Assembly: GCA_021234155.1 (NCBI GenBank)
Contig: JAJEKV010000013.1
Location: 610,894-674,893 of the forward strand
Length of the DNA: 64,000 nt
Reading direction: 5' to 3'
DNA from: Isoetes taiwanensis
Lineage: Eukaryota; Streptophyta; Lycopodiopsida; Isoetales; Isoetaceae
The notes beneath the pieces were generated by a model, which did no database searches, was not told the origin of the DNA, and saw nothing but the letters and a program-made list of their open reading frames with translations. Below are positions 37,473-48,345 of this stretch, one piece after another; position 1 is the first letter of the stretch; every line of letters begins with the position of its first letter. The position numbers were made by a program, and so were the translations under genes.

Positions 37473-40400
37473 TGTTGAGGAAAGGATGATCACGCATCCT
37501 GGATCAACAGCATAGATGTGCCACTAGGGTAATCCACATGAATCGACACCAAGATAATTGTTTCAGTTTTGGCCATTCATATAGCTACGGTGGGGCTTGC
37601 CCACCAAATTTATTCTTCATCAATACAATTCTCTATTATGTTCTTATTTTATCTATCTCTGTAATTCTAGTATCGGAGCCCATGTCATAACCTGGGCAAA
37701 TTCGTGGTTAGAAGGATGGAGGATGCAAGTGCTGAGGCTGGCAGTGAGGATGATGATCCTCCAGACGGGATTCAAGAAGTTTCCGTTTATATACTATTCC
37801 AATTTCATCCATTTCATTCCATTCACTCCATCCATTGAAGACCCAGATTCTGCATGCATCCTGATATATATTGGAGTCGAGATTTGCTACACTCATCCTC
37901 GAACCTTTTGGCGCAGAGTGCTTCAAGGCCCCCGCCCTCGAGGGGACATCACACCCCCGTGCGGAGGGAGCATTTTGCATCAGCTCTATGACCCACGGGG
38001 GGCAGCGTCGCCCATACCCCCAGGATGGCCCCCATTGGTTCTCAGCGGAGGAGGATGTTGTGGATGGCCTACAACGGTCGGGCTAATGGGAAGGCAAACC
38101 TCGACCGACGGTATCTGGCCGAAGTTACTCAAATGGGCGAGGCGCGGCCGGTGCGATCCTCACTACTGTTCAACAGCGAGCATTGTAGGAAGGTTTCCTC
38201 CGACAATGGACCCATAAGCGGGTTGTCCCCATTCACAAAGCGACGGCGACCCAAACCGTCCGACCAATTACGGACGATCATGGTCGATTCGATTTGCCAA
38301 ACCGTTGGGCGGCATTCTCGGCAGCTTGACCCGGGTAGAGGTAGCGTATGTGCGAGAGCCCTCACACAAGCGGGCTTTTTAGACCAGCCACTCAACGATT
38401 GACCATATCTTTGCTTGTGGGCACCGTTGAAGACAGAAACCATCGGTGGGGGACTTGTATTCTTTGCTTTGTGACTTCGCTGGCTTTCGTCGGTCCCCTG
38501 AAAAGCTTATGGCCTAGACTGCGTCAACTGGGGCTGGGCTGTTTTTGTCGCGAGAATCAATATCTGGTAAGTATGAGAGTTGTTTTTGGCGGGATCGTAA
38601 GCCCGGGCCAAGCATTCATCGGTAGTATCGGTCCCCAGGCTGCCCCCCTCTCACCAACACTTTTGGCCTCTATATTGACCGCTAGAGCCCCGGCTTATTG
38701 AGCATGAGGGGATGGCATCACGGTTTTTGCACCGGGTCATCCACCCGGCTCATCTATCGCGGACGATGTTGACCTTACGGCACACCTCCCGAAGCTATCG
38801 CGATCTCATCACGGATGCCCTAGACACATTCACCGCGGGGCCTCTGAGACATCTCTCTTAGCGTGAATTTAGCCAAGACCGGGTGGTTCTCATATCCCTC
38901 GTCCGCCACCCCGCCTCACCGCACTCACATATCGGGGGCGACTGTGGAGGTCAGCCCACCTACAAGTATTACCTAGGGTGGAGTTCCCCTCTCATTTCGT
39001 TGGGAGGCGTCCATCGGCTGCGCGGTGTGACCCGGTTTGAGCGCTTTATGCCATCTTGGAACAGGTCACCAGTGAGCTCTATGATTGGGGCCATCGGTCC
39101 GCATCGTTTTGGTATTTGAGTTAGTCATCCTTGTATAGGGTAGAGGTTTGGGGCCCGTCGTCTCTTTGGCGACCTGGAATGACTGGAAGGCGAGTCTTGA
39201 GAAAGGCATTTTTGCCACGGGCACTTGGGGTGAAACCTTCAGTCCCCTATCAGATTGCCCGGCTGCGAAACTGGATTCTTGCAGCTTCGGGGCAGCCCTT
39301 GATAGACACATCGTCTACTTCGAAAAAGTGGTTAATATGGGTGATGCTTGGCTTCTGCTGTGGCAAATGGGCCATTGCCCATTTCAGCGCGGAACTGTTG
39401 GGCGGTAAAGAGAATCGATGGTTCGCCGATGGAGCGTCTGGCGAGGAACCTGATCGTCGCGGAGTGGACCTGAAGGCCGATTGATGTATGACTGAGGAAT
39501 ACCCGGGCCTTGCTTCCTATGCAAGCTCACGGGACCCGATTATCCCTACGAGCAAAAGCGGCCATTACAAAGAACACATCAACCCCCGTTGGCGGGGCCA
39601 GCAGCTCTACAGAAGTTCCGGTGCCCACGAAAAAAGCACGGACTCATTGCCTCCATTAGCGACGGGTGCCCACCATCTCGCGTCGAGGCGAGGCGAGGTG
39701 GATTGGGGAGCCCCCGCCAGGACAGGGCTCTGTCCGGTCTTTGTCAAAACGGGTGCCATTGAGGATGAGTCTCACACTTTCTAGAGTTGCCCGGCCATTG
39801 GTCCGGATCCGGGCGGATCACGTTTCCCTTAGTAATGCGACCGGACTTGCCCCTACATTTGCGTGATGAACACACCGTCGATGCGTGCTCGGGTCGCATA
39901 TTCGGAGGTGCTGGATCTGCGAGCCCACCTTTGCTTCTCACTGCTCGTTGAGCAGGCACTATGGGTACGGTACATGAGTGTATATATTTTTATGTTTTTG
40001 CATTTCGTATATTGGAACAGTTTGTCAGCAGGTTGATTGCTGCCACGGTTTTTCCCTCGAAAACCCTTCGGGGCGGGGGTTTTTTAATCCGGGTAGTAAC
40101 CCGCTTGCTGCGCTTTTGTATTGGGTTCCATAGACCGATTGGTCTCCGTGGACGATAAAAATACCTTCCTTCCTTCCTTTAGTTCTGTGAGAAGATGCGG
40201 GAAAAATTTGTTCAAAGCGGAGCACCAGAATCACCACAAATCAGATGCATATCATGGAAGCAAATCCAGAGAATTAAATCTTGTTGGTATGCATTTCCTA
40301 TCACTAAGTTGTTTTTCCCTTTGGAGCCTAGCCAGAAGAAGGCCATAAGAGGCTTTGGTGCATGGCCTGGTACACACTTGCAATCCAGAAGGGATTGTAG

Positions 40401-40648
40401 AGCAAGGGGGAGCAAGTTAGAACTCCTAAGACACTTGATCGGATGTTGATCAAGGGGGAGTGTTGAGAAAAGGATGATCACACATCCTAGATCAATGGCA
40501 TGGATGTGCCAGCCGGGCAATCCACATGAATCGACACCAAGATAACCGTTTTAGTTTTGGCCATTCATGGGGCTTGTCCACCGAACTCACTCTTCATCAA
40601 TACAATTCTCCATTATGTTCTTATTTTGTCTGTCTTTGTAATTCATCA
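37473..40648 (+). mobile_element. Short-LTR retrotransposon with LINE-derived interior
   Basis: Related LTRs lie at 37473-37669 and 40461-40648 (both start TGTTGAG and share GATGATCAC and CATGAATCGACACCAAGATAA). They are flanked by the 5-bp duplication ACAAT (37468-37472 and 40649-40653). A polypurine tract CAAGGGGGAG directly precedes the 3' LTR, and GTATCGGAGCC follows the 5' LTR as a possible primer site. The other long LTR near 32850 keeps the unoccupied site CCAACAATCTCC. The interior encodes no LTR-type pol; instead it holds degraded non-LTR RT sequence. Confidence 0.75.
37900..39960 (+). pseudogene. Degraded LINE reverse transcriptase inside the short-LTR element
   Basis: The sequence is clearly richer in G+C than its surroundings. 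Frame-shifted pieces match non-LTR reverse transcriptases. An FRPATQRLTI-type block (normally FR-G-HST-D) is near 38380. A GPQAAPLSPTLLAS block (normally G-P-L-SP-LF) is near 38630. IADDVDLTAH (the catalytic ADD motif) is near 38755. Near 39130-39300 LYRVEVWGPSSLWRPG and LPRALGVKPSVPYQIARL match the usual LINE C-terminal region. At least five frame changes make it inactive. Limits are approximate. Confidence 0.65.
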
Positions 40649-40917
40649 ACAATCTCCTAGCAGTTCCAGAGTGATTCATGGACGCCCAATTAAAATTCAG
40701 ATCTGATATATGAGCCTTCACAAATTGATAATGCAAGATTTGCCTCAGATATATCCAATATAGTTTCCACGTAATCACATCTCAAGCCACAATACTGCAA
40801 CGATCAACGCCCTTGGCCAAGAGATGAAAGAATCTAATCCTTCCAGCATGTGCAATCTCAAAGAATCAAATTGATTGAAACTACCTTCCACCTGAAAGAA
40901 GTGTTAGAAATAGAGAA

Positions 40918-42050
40918 ACAATTTCGATTTCTGCAATAAGCTAGATCAATTTTGTGTATTGCATGTAAACTTAGATTAACCAATCAATTATCACAATGTA
41001 TCACAAGTCACTATATGATAATAGATTTGGCACCAAATAAACATTACATCCAATAACCATTGAGTTTACTGTAGCAAATGTCACTGTAGCTCGAGTATTG
41101 ACCGAGTTACTGTAGCTAGGTTGACCCGATGAGATACAACCAATGCAGCTCAATTCGAATACCAAGTTCCTCCTTGATTTTATTTCTAGCCAACTCATTG
41201 AAGAGTCGACCTTCTTGGATTTAAATACCCTGTGCTTCGACGGTCTAGGCATCGGATTTGGTCGACTTGCCAAAATCCTATTCAAAAGGATTTTGCCTCC
41301 TATAGTTCGGGCCAGCTCAAACAATAAAATAGTATTAGGTTAAAAATTATCCATTGAACCTATGAATAACCTATGAACCCTTTATAATATCTTGGGGTTC
41401 CATGTTCTAAACATGTCTTATGCACAATTATATGTACAGTATATGTATAGAATGGCTGAGATAAGAATTATGTGATGATCTAATTCTGTAATTCTGAGAT
41501 TCCTCCTTCAGTACATAATTCTGTAACCTTCGTGTCAAACTTGAACTGTTTGAACTTGTTTTCTGCTAAGGATTTTGTGAAAATATCTACTATCTGTTTT
41601 GCTATGTTGACATACACCATTTGAATATATTGTTTCGCAGTCAAGTCTATGATAAAATGGATGTTCAGTTCAACATGTTTCGTCCTCTCATGATGCACAT
41701 GATTTTTCATAATGGCTATAAAACTTTGGCTGTTTGTTAAAATCTGTGTTGGCCTTGTTTGCTTGCATTCTAGATTCTCCAACAATCTTCTCAACCATGT
41801 TATCTCCTTAGCTACCAGAGATGATGCTGCATACTCCACCTCAACTGAGGACATTGCAATGGCCTTTTGTTTTTTGCTTTTTCAAGTAATTCCTCCTCCA
41901 CCTAAAAATATAACATATCATGATGTATTTTCTGAATCCCCTCCCCAGTCTGCATCACTGTATGTACACTCTAGTCGTATGCGATACCCATGGGACGCGA
42001 CCCCTAGACCCCAATATATTGCACATGTCTATAACATGTGAATATATACG
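40918..42050 (-). mobile_element. Copia element 3' part: RNase H and 3' LTR (minus strand)
   Basis: The frame 41480-41854 reads SSVEVEYAASSLVAKEITWL and then HHERTKHVELNIHFI, the Copia RNase H core. A continuation upstream to about 42000 includes SDADWGGDSE after a frame change. The probable 3' LTR is 40918-41491 (plus-strand start TGTTAGAAATAG). A 200-bp piece of the same LTR recurs at 49083-49289 in the same orientation. This element interrupts the 5' copy of the long LTR. Confidence 0.7.
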
Positions 42051-42780
42051 CTAACTGCCACATGGCACAACCCCATGGCATGACCTTTCCTTGTCTACCC
42101 TAAAAGAGTGTACCCTAAAAGGTACCCCTTAAAGGGGGAGGAGCTCTAAAGCGCCCACCCTTTGGGAGCATCGAGATTAGAGCCAGCAGTTGCCTTCAGT
42201 GCTAGCATCAAGATTCGAGCATGTTGCAGTCACCTTCAGCACCTGATCTTAGAGAACGACCTGCTGCAGTTGGCCTAACTTCGAGCTAGCAACCTCAGCG
42301 AGCCCCCCCTCGGTCACCTTTAGCTTGACAGGAGCAATCATGGATGCCTTCAGAGGAATGCCAGCTAGCCAGGGATCTGGTAGGTGCCACCCAAGTTTTA
42401 TTCATAGAATGTATAGACCAGCCCATTGCTCATTCTTGGCCTTATCCTATCTGTGCCAAGAACTGGCCGATGAACCCTAACCATGTATGTTTAGGATAGA
42501 TTCTTATGATATTATGTTACTTTGGTTCATTGTTATCTTTGATGGATGATCTGTTCGCACTCTTGTGTATTGGGAAGGGGGGTAGAAACCCAGACCTTGT
42601 AGAATGATGATTCTAATTAGCCTCATTTAAATCCCAATTAAATGCGGCATGTGCATAAGAGCCCGCCTATGCTGTGTGTGGAGGAGCTAGACCGGCTGAC
42701 AAGGAGGGCTTGTCCGATGGCAATTGATTTCTCTGGTGTGTAAGGCCCACCGGGAAACATTGTGGGCTAGGCCTAATACC
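42050..42780. other. Unassigned stretch between Copia RNase H and element X
   Basis: Contains a run of short repeated phrases based on GCAGT(T/C)RCCTTCAG and CTAGCA (42180-42300), and no recognisable protein. It may be the true start of the element X LTR or part of an older insert. Confidence 0.35.
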
Positions 42781-44512
42781 TTGGCACTGCGTGTAGCCAA
42801 GGTATGGGCTCGACACCTCTTGGGTGGTGAGGCCACCTTCAATGGGGTTGAAGTCGTAGATGAGTAGTGGCTCTCTAGTCCGCCTGCCATTGGCATGCAC
42901 CCTCTGGAGGAGAGTGATCTCCTTCTACCTCATCGGGACTGGGGAGATGCAACCCAAGAGTAGCCCCTTTGGCTATGCCCCCGGCAGGCTATGGTCTGGC
43001 TCCAAGACCTATCAGCCTATCTGCAAAGTATGCACAAGAGGGGCGGATGGAGTGGACTACCCAACGACCATATTCTATGCCAGCCAATTCCATTGTCATG
43101 AATTTTGTTCTGTCTGTATTGATGTCTGGAGATCCCTGGCCGTCACTCATATGACTAAGGTACAAGGTGTGAGTTGAGCTTCAAACACCCAATATGCTAT
43201 TTTTATACATTTTTAGGGCGACTATATTAGTCACAAGGGTCGGTGAAAGTGATGAAATTGGTGGTGTCCTGCAATCTTTGTTGCATTTTGTACCTGTTCT
43301 CGTGTTCCTCTAGGATCTGCTTCAAAGCTTTGGCTGTGTTATTTGCTGTGGCTACCTATCTTGTTGCCTCCCCCACTAAAATCCTCAAAGTTACTCTTTC
43401 CCATTGCATTCTTATCGTTTCATATGCCGAACATCTGTTCCATACATGTTCTTCATCTTCAACCTCTCGCAGATCACAAAGCTGGCATAACCTGTCCTCT
43501 CTTCACTATCATGCGTTGCCATCTTTCCCGCTCAATCAATAATTTATGATCACCCATTCTGAATCTGCATAGTGTGATTCTATGCCTTTGACTGGTTGCT
43601 ATCTGTGTATATGCCTTGTCCGATACTGCTCTCAGGGTTCATCATTTCTAAGTACATTCCCAGCTTTACATCTAGTTGCTTTTATATCTATGCCTTAAGT
43701 AACCTTTTTCTGCAGGTTCCCTTTTCACCATTTCGCAACTTATTTTTCACTTCCCACCAGAGAGCACATCCCAGAAAGCGAACTTCACAAGAAGCACATA
43801 CGCTCCATATACGGATTTCCATTCTAAGTCTGAGATTTCTGTCCTAATCTATTTATAGGCTGGGCATCTACTCTATACGTGCCCTTCTTCTATTTCCCCA
43901 AAATCACGTAATTTGCAGGTCTTGTGTTCCCTTTCTTAAAACTGACAATACTTTTCAAAACTGACATTTTTCAGAAGCTAACAAGCCTGCCCCAGTTTTT
44001 TTGCCCCTTCTATCTTTCCATTATCCTTCATTTGTACAATCTTTTTCTAACCTTGACAATTGTATTTATCCTTGAGTTTTTAAGACTATAGAACTAAAGA
44101 TTGGTAACTTGTAACTGACATCTCTCATCTGACCTTTGATTCAAGTCCTACTTCTTGTCTTGTAACCCATATTTATATTCATTTTGCCTTTTTCTGCAGA
44201 GAATCTTTATTTTATTCAGAGCTAACAAGCTTGCCCCATTTTTTCTGGCCCTTTCTATCTTTTCATTTTCCCTTATAGTATCATCTTTTTTGTGACTCTG
44301 AACAAATATGCATTCATTCGCATCTTTTTACATCATTCTGCCCATTGCTACCCCACTCCTTCTATTTATGCCTGAACTTACCATGCTGGATCCTTGCTCA
44401 ACATCAAGGATACGACGTCAGGTGGACGGCCTCGTGTTGGCAGCCAGGCTAACATGAGGGAACTCCTGTTTATATACAATAGGAGCATCGTATACAAGCA
44501 GGGGACGTCACA
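42780..44512 (+). repeat. 5' LTR copy of element X (with insert)
   Basis: Homologous to 48401-49086 in its outer parts (42780-43160 and 44386-44512). The middle (about 43170-44385) is C/T-rich sequence with no match in the other copy and no recognisable gene. Confidence 0.55.
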
Positions 44513-44685
44513 ATGGAATTAGAGCGATGATCTTGATTGACTAAGATCGAGCACTGGCCAATTACCTGATAGTACTAATTTTCTAGAGAAATCCCAGTCT
44601 TGGCAAAACAAATCCAAGCAAGAACCATGTTTTTGGGAAAAAAAAAGTTCCCACCCGTTAGGAAAATCAATGAGCCAGTGCCCAA

Positions 44686-44753
44686 CGACTCTCAGCTAGC
44701 GCGAATGGTATTTGTGAGATTCTCACAAGCCCATTTCGTGCATGGTGAGAGTC
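44686..44753 (+). repeat. Hairpin repeat A
   Basis: An outer stem GACTCTCA/TGAGAGTC encloses a second partly paired segment (GCGAATGG with CCATTTCGT) and an apical stem TTGTGAG/CTCACAA with triloop ATT. About 200 bases downstream lies the TATA box of the H3-like gene. Two more copies are at 46112 and 46315. Confidence 0.75.
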
Positions 44754-44960
44754 ACCCACCTATTGTAGGTTATAAGCATCTAGAAATATTAAGTGGATAG
44801 TCAAAGATAGCCTAAAATAATTAATTAAGCTTGATTGTGCACTTAAACATAATAATTGATAACATGTAGAGTAATTTGGACTGTATCATCCTTTTTCCTT
44901 GGTTTTCCTAAGTCATATGGCATAATATATGGCCAAAACAAGTAAGTTTATAATTTAACC

Positions 44961-44968
44961 TATAAATA
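44961..44968 (+). promoter_or_regulatory. TATA box of the H3-like gene
   Basis: TATAAATA, 112 bases before the MARTKQTAR start codon. The leader contains TCGCGCTCCTG and AAAGGCGATCTT. A similar arrangement recurs at 46532 before a second ORF. Confidence 0.6.
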
Positions 44969-45072
44969 CTGGGATCCACGACTCTCAATTCATGGGAAAC
45001 CCAGTAACAATCGCGCTCCTGATCAGAAAGGCGATCTTGAGGCGCCCCTAACCGATTGACAAACTGCTCGAC

Positions 45073-45991
45073 ATGGCACGTACCAAGCAAACAGCTAGGA
45101 TCAAGGAACTAGAACCTGATGACGACGCTCAAGTCCAAACCCACCGACAGAGGAGGAGAGAGAGAAGGAGAGAAAGAAGGACTAAGGCAACCCAATATCA
45201 GCAACTAGTGACAGAAACCCCTTGACCCGTCGCTTTCCTGCAATCATCGGCCTCCATGGAGAGTAGCTAGGTATGCAGTTCGGCGGTAAGCGGATCAAGT
45301 GCTTTGGTGGTAAATTGGGCAAGAGGAAGAAACTCCAACCCGATGTGTCTTCTGCAGATGAGGACGACACCTATGCCCAGGAGTTAGAGCGGATTCTCAC
45401 AGGCGAGGGGACTTCTGACCCAAACAGACAAGTTTCCCAACACGCAAACGAAGAGCAACATGATCAGCAGCAGGACGAGCAGCGGGAAAAACTGGTGGAG
45501 GAGGACACAGAAGTTGTAGGAGATACAAAGAAAAGTTAAAGAAGTATGAAAAGCTCATGGCGATGCACAAAGCCTACTCGGAGTATTATGACGCACACTG
45601 AGTAAGATTTGTCGCAGCTTGCAGGCCAACAAGAGATCTAAACTCTCTTCGACCCCCACCAGATCCTCCTGTGGCACCTAAGAAACCAATAAAGCTGAAA
45701 CGGACCTCAACCTATGCAAAGTTTCTGCGGGAGATCTGCCATTTCCAGTGGAGCACCAATTTTCTGATTCCCCGCGCCACTTTTGGCATATTGGTAAAGG
45801 AAGTGGTGCAGGAATATCAGTCAGAATTCCATGCCACTTCACAAATGGTGATAGCGACCCAGGACGCAGCCGAGACCGAGTTTGTGCAAACGTTTGATGA
45901 TGCTAATATATGTGCAATGCATGCTTGCCGAGTAACCATTATGCCTAGGGACATCCGACTGGCCCATTTCATCAAAAGCCGTCGAGGATGA
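45073..45991 (+). CDS. Divergent histone H3-like protein (H3/CENH3-type), inferred three exons
   Basis: The start codon opens MARTKQTARIKELEP, which keeps the canonical H3 tip (Arg2, Thr3, Lys4, Arg8) but has Ile at position 9. A basic run of arginines follows. Inferred exons 45073-45207, 45279-45534 and 45618-45991 have introns of 71 and 83 bases with GT-AG ends and join in phase to 254 codons. Exon 2 encodes a Lys-rich then Asp/Glu/Gln-rich segment. Exon 3 ends with a histone fold that aligns to H3 residues 47-135 without gaps: FLREICHFQWSTNFLIP, the loop-1 length of canonical H3, NICAMHACRVTIMPRDIRLA, and a stop at the usual place. Changes at normally fixed sites include Lys56 to Trp, Arg63 to Pro, Lys79 to Gln, Arg83 to His and Lys115 to Cys. 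The long variable N-tail and the NFLIP segment recall CENH3, whereas loop 1 does not. If the introns are not real, one stop and a frame change would make it a pseudogene. It lies between the primer site and pol of element X. Confidence 0.7.
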
Positions 45992-46111
45992 TTTTTTTTG
46001 TATTTACTATACATGTAAAAAGTTACTTCTAATAATAAAATTATGGTTTTTCTAATGTTTGTAGACAATTTCAATGTTAAAGAGTTGGAAAAGTACAGTT
46101 CAAATCTCTGA

Positions 46112-46182
46112 CGACTCTTAGCTAGCGCTGCGAATGGCCATTGAGAGACTCTCACAAGCCCGTTTCATGCACGGTGAGAGTC
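46112..46182 (+). repeat. Hairpin repeat B
   Basis: Second copy of the nested hairpin, 120 bases after the H3-like stop codon. The outer stem GACTCTTA/TGAGAGTC keeps pairing through a G-T wobble. The apical stem TTGAGAG/CTCACAA has one mismatch and triloop ACT. Confidence 0.75.
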
Positions 46183-46314
46183 ATTACCCCTATGTCCCAA
46201 AATAATTGCCCAAGTTAGCAAATGATAAGATATAATGAGCTTCAAATTAAACGAAGAACCCAAATTTGTACTTCAAAATGTCGTTTGGATACAAATTTTA
46301 TCACCAACACTCCA

Positions 46315-46382
46315 CGACTCTCAGCTAGCGCGGATGCCACTTATGAGATCCTCATAAGCCTATTTCATGCACTGTGAGAGTC
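46315..46382 (+). repeat. Hairpin repeat C
   Basis: Third copy, in the same orientation, 150 bases before the second TATA box. The apical stem TTATGAG/CTCATAA differs from copy A by a paired G-C to A-T change, and the outer stem is intact. Confidence 0.75.
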
Positions 46383-46531
46383 GTCCACTTTTTTATACTT
46401 ACAATGTAGTTCTAATCCAAAAATACCTATTACCCATTGTGCATTCCAACATGAGTCAAACCAACTGTATTGGAAAGTCCAACAAATAGACAACATTGTC
46501 GCAACCCAAAAAATTCTGCAAGCTCCTTTCC

Positions 46532-46539
46532 TATAAATA
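46532..46539 (+). promoter_or_regulatory. Second TATA box with an H3-like-gene type leader
   Basis: TATAAATA followed by TCTCGCTCCTG and AGAGGCGATCTT, close in order and spacing to the leader at 44961-45072, then an ATG at 46654. This suggests a tandemly duplicated promoter segment. Confidence 0.5.
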
Positions 46540-46653
46540 CCACCTCATTTCTGCAAAACAACACCTTCAAATCTCGCTCCTGTCGAAGAGGCGATCTTCT
46601 CAGCTATTTAGGCACTCACCTTCGTATTCAACACAGTCTTTTTCATCACCTCC

Positions 46654-47040
46654 ATGGCAACCTCTACTTTCACTTCCTGGTACAATGCCACTAGTCATGT
46701 CAAGGAAGTACCACTTGATCAGGTATACCAAATGTTCCAGCACTCATTCGACCTCCAAGCTACACTCCATGCCACACCATATTACCACAATATTATGGCA
46801 GAGTTTCATGCTAGGGTATATGTCCATGCTAAACAAGTCCCACCATGTGTGGTTGCCGATGCCCTTTCAAGGCATCCCCTCACCACAAGAGTCCATTGTA
46901 ATGCCATATTAACACTCACCAGTGAGTTTGGCAAGAAGATTGAGGAGACCGTGCAGACAAATAAAGACATCCAAGAAGTATGGGCAAGCCTCTCTAAGGA
47001 GGCAAGAATAGATAAGGAGAGAGACCTTCAAGAACTATAA
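46654..47040 (+). CDS. ORF joining an unknown N-terminus to Gypsy RNase H end and linker
   Basis: A 128-codon open frame. The first 60 or so residues (starting MATSTFTSWYNATSH) match nothing I recognise. From about residue 66 (VVADALSRHPLTTRV) the sequence is the end of Gypsy RNase H and the linker before integrase. The ATG stands 115 bases after the second TATA box. Either the second promoter unit was fused to retrotransposon sequence, or the N-terminal part is simply degraded RNase H read from a chance ATG. Confidence 0.4.
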   Translation: MATSTFTSWYNATSHVKEVPLDQVYQMFQHSFDLQATLHATPYYHNIMAEFHARVYVHAKQVPPCVVADALSRHPLTTRVHCNAILTLTSEFGKKIEETVQTNKDIQEVWASLSKEARIDKERDLQEL

Positions 47041-48345
47041 GAAAGAGGGTAAACTCCTATATCATAAGGATAAGTCATGCGTACCTAAGTCATCGTGAGT
47101 CAGGAAGTTGATACTCCATGACATGCATAACAACCCAATTGCCGGCCACATAGGTTTATGAAGACATATTTCAAAATCAGAAGTAGCTATTATTGGTCAG
47201 GCATGAAGAAGCAAATTGCAAGGTACATTCGAGAGTGCCAGATATGTCAGCAGACGAAAGCAGAGCAACTTCGAATTTTCGGAGTCTTGCAACCGTTACC
47301 AGTTCCAAATGCCAAATGAGAAGTGGTGAGCATGGACTTCATAACAGGGCTGCCAAGAACACAACGAGGGCATGATGCCTTAATGGTAGTAGTGGACAAA
47401 TTGTCCAAAATGGCTCACTTTGTGCCATGTAAAACTACCGATACAGCTTTGGATATGGCAGTGCATTTCGTTAAGAATATTTTCAGACTCCATTGAATGC
47501 CAAGAGAGATCATCTTCGATAGGGACCCGAAATTCATGAGTGCCTTTTGGCAAGACTTGTTCACCATGATCGACACCAAGCTCTCCATGAGTTCGGCATA
47601 TCATCCCCAAATGGATGGCCAGACAGAGTGCACTAATCACATCATGGAAAATATGTTGAGGACATATGTGTGGAATAAGCAGTCAAAATGGAGTGACTAT
47701 CTCCACGCGGTTGAATTTGCTTACAACAGTACCAAACAGGAATCATCACAGATGTTCACGATCAATTATGGCTATCAGTGCCTCACATTGGATACTTGGC
47801 ACAATCCAGTGTCAAGAGTAGAAGTGTCTCAACGGATGTTGGCAGATATGCAAGAGTTGGTTGATGAGGTACGAGAATATCTTTTGCCCTCAAGAAGCTG
47901 TCAGAAGGCGTTAGCAGATAAGCACAGATCCGTAAGGGAGTTCCAAGTAAATGACAACGTTTGGCTTAAGATAAAAGTCAAACAAGCAAAGCTCCATATC
48001 GGCACATGCAAGAAGCTTGCTTCAAGATGGGTTGGACCCTTCAAAATAATAAAAAAAGTAGGAGACCAAGCCTGCAAATTGCAATTGCCAACTCATCTCA
48101 AAACCCATAACGCTTTCTACGTAAGTCTCCTCAAAAAGCATACTCCAAATCCGGAGGAGGTATTGGATACTCCAACCTTGTTAGAATTAACCGACGGACA
48201 ACTTATGATTCTTCTGGAAGTTCTTCTTCAGAGAGCATATAAGAAGACAAGAAGATCTAAGTTCCTACAATACCTCGTCAAGTGGACGCACATATCCTTT
48301 GAAAGACACTACGTGGGTACTCCAAACAGATCTTGAGAAGTAGTA
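47041..48345 (+). pseudogene. Chromovirus integrase and chromodomain
   Basis: After a stop at 47040 the zinc-binding HHCC part is readable with frame changes (DMHNNPIAGHIG, then ECQICQQTKAEQ near 47240). The catalytic core follows: [20 protein letters not shown] (first Asp), IIFDRDPKFMSAFWQDL (second Asp) and DGQTECTNHIMENMLRTY (Glu). An in-frame stop lies near 47496, and the frame 47497-48336 is then open to the end. The final segment has the chromodomain pattern QYLVKW followed, after a one-base shift, by a Trp-containing helix. This places the element among Gypsy chromoviruses. Confidence 0.8.

Noticed and set aside
37708-39960. Long overlapping ORFs at 37597-39960 as host genes or a bacterial contaminant, because of high G+C
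   Set aside because: Motifs of LINE reverse transcriptase occur in shifting frames, and the segment lies within LTRs with a target duplication.
45073-45991. Canonical histone H3 or ordinary plant CENH3
   Set aside because: Too many changes at invariant H3 sites for canonical H3. CENH3 of plants usually has a longer loop 1 and a different block after the third helix.
45817-46155. Minus-strand 112-codon ORF opposite the H3-like fold
   Set aside because: Overlaps the histone frame, has no recognisable domain and begins in the flanking hairpin repeat. It is a shadow frame.
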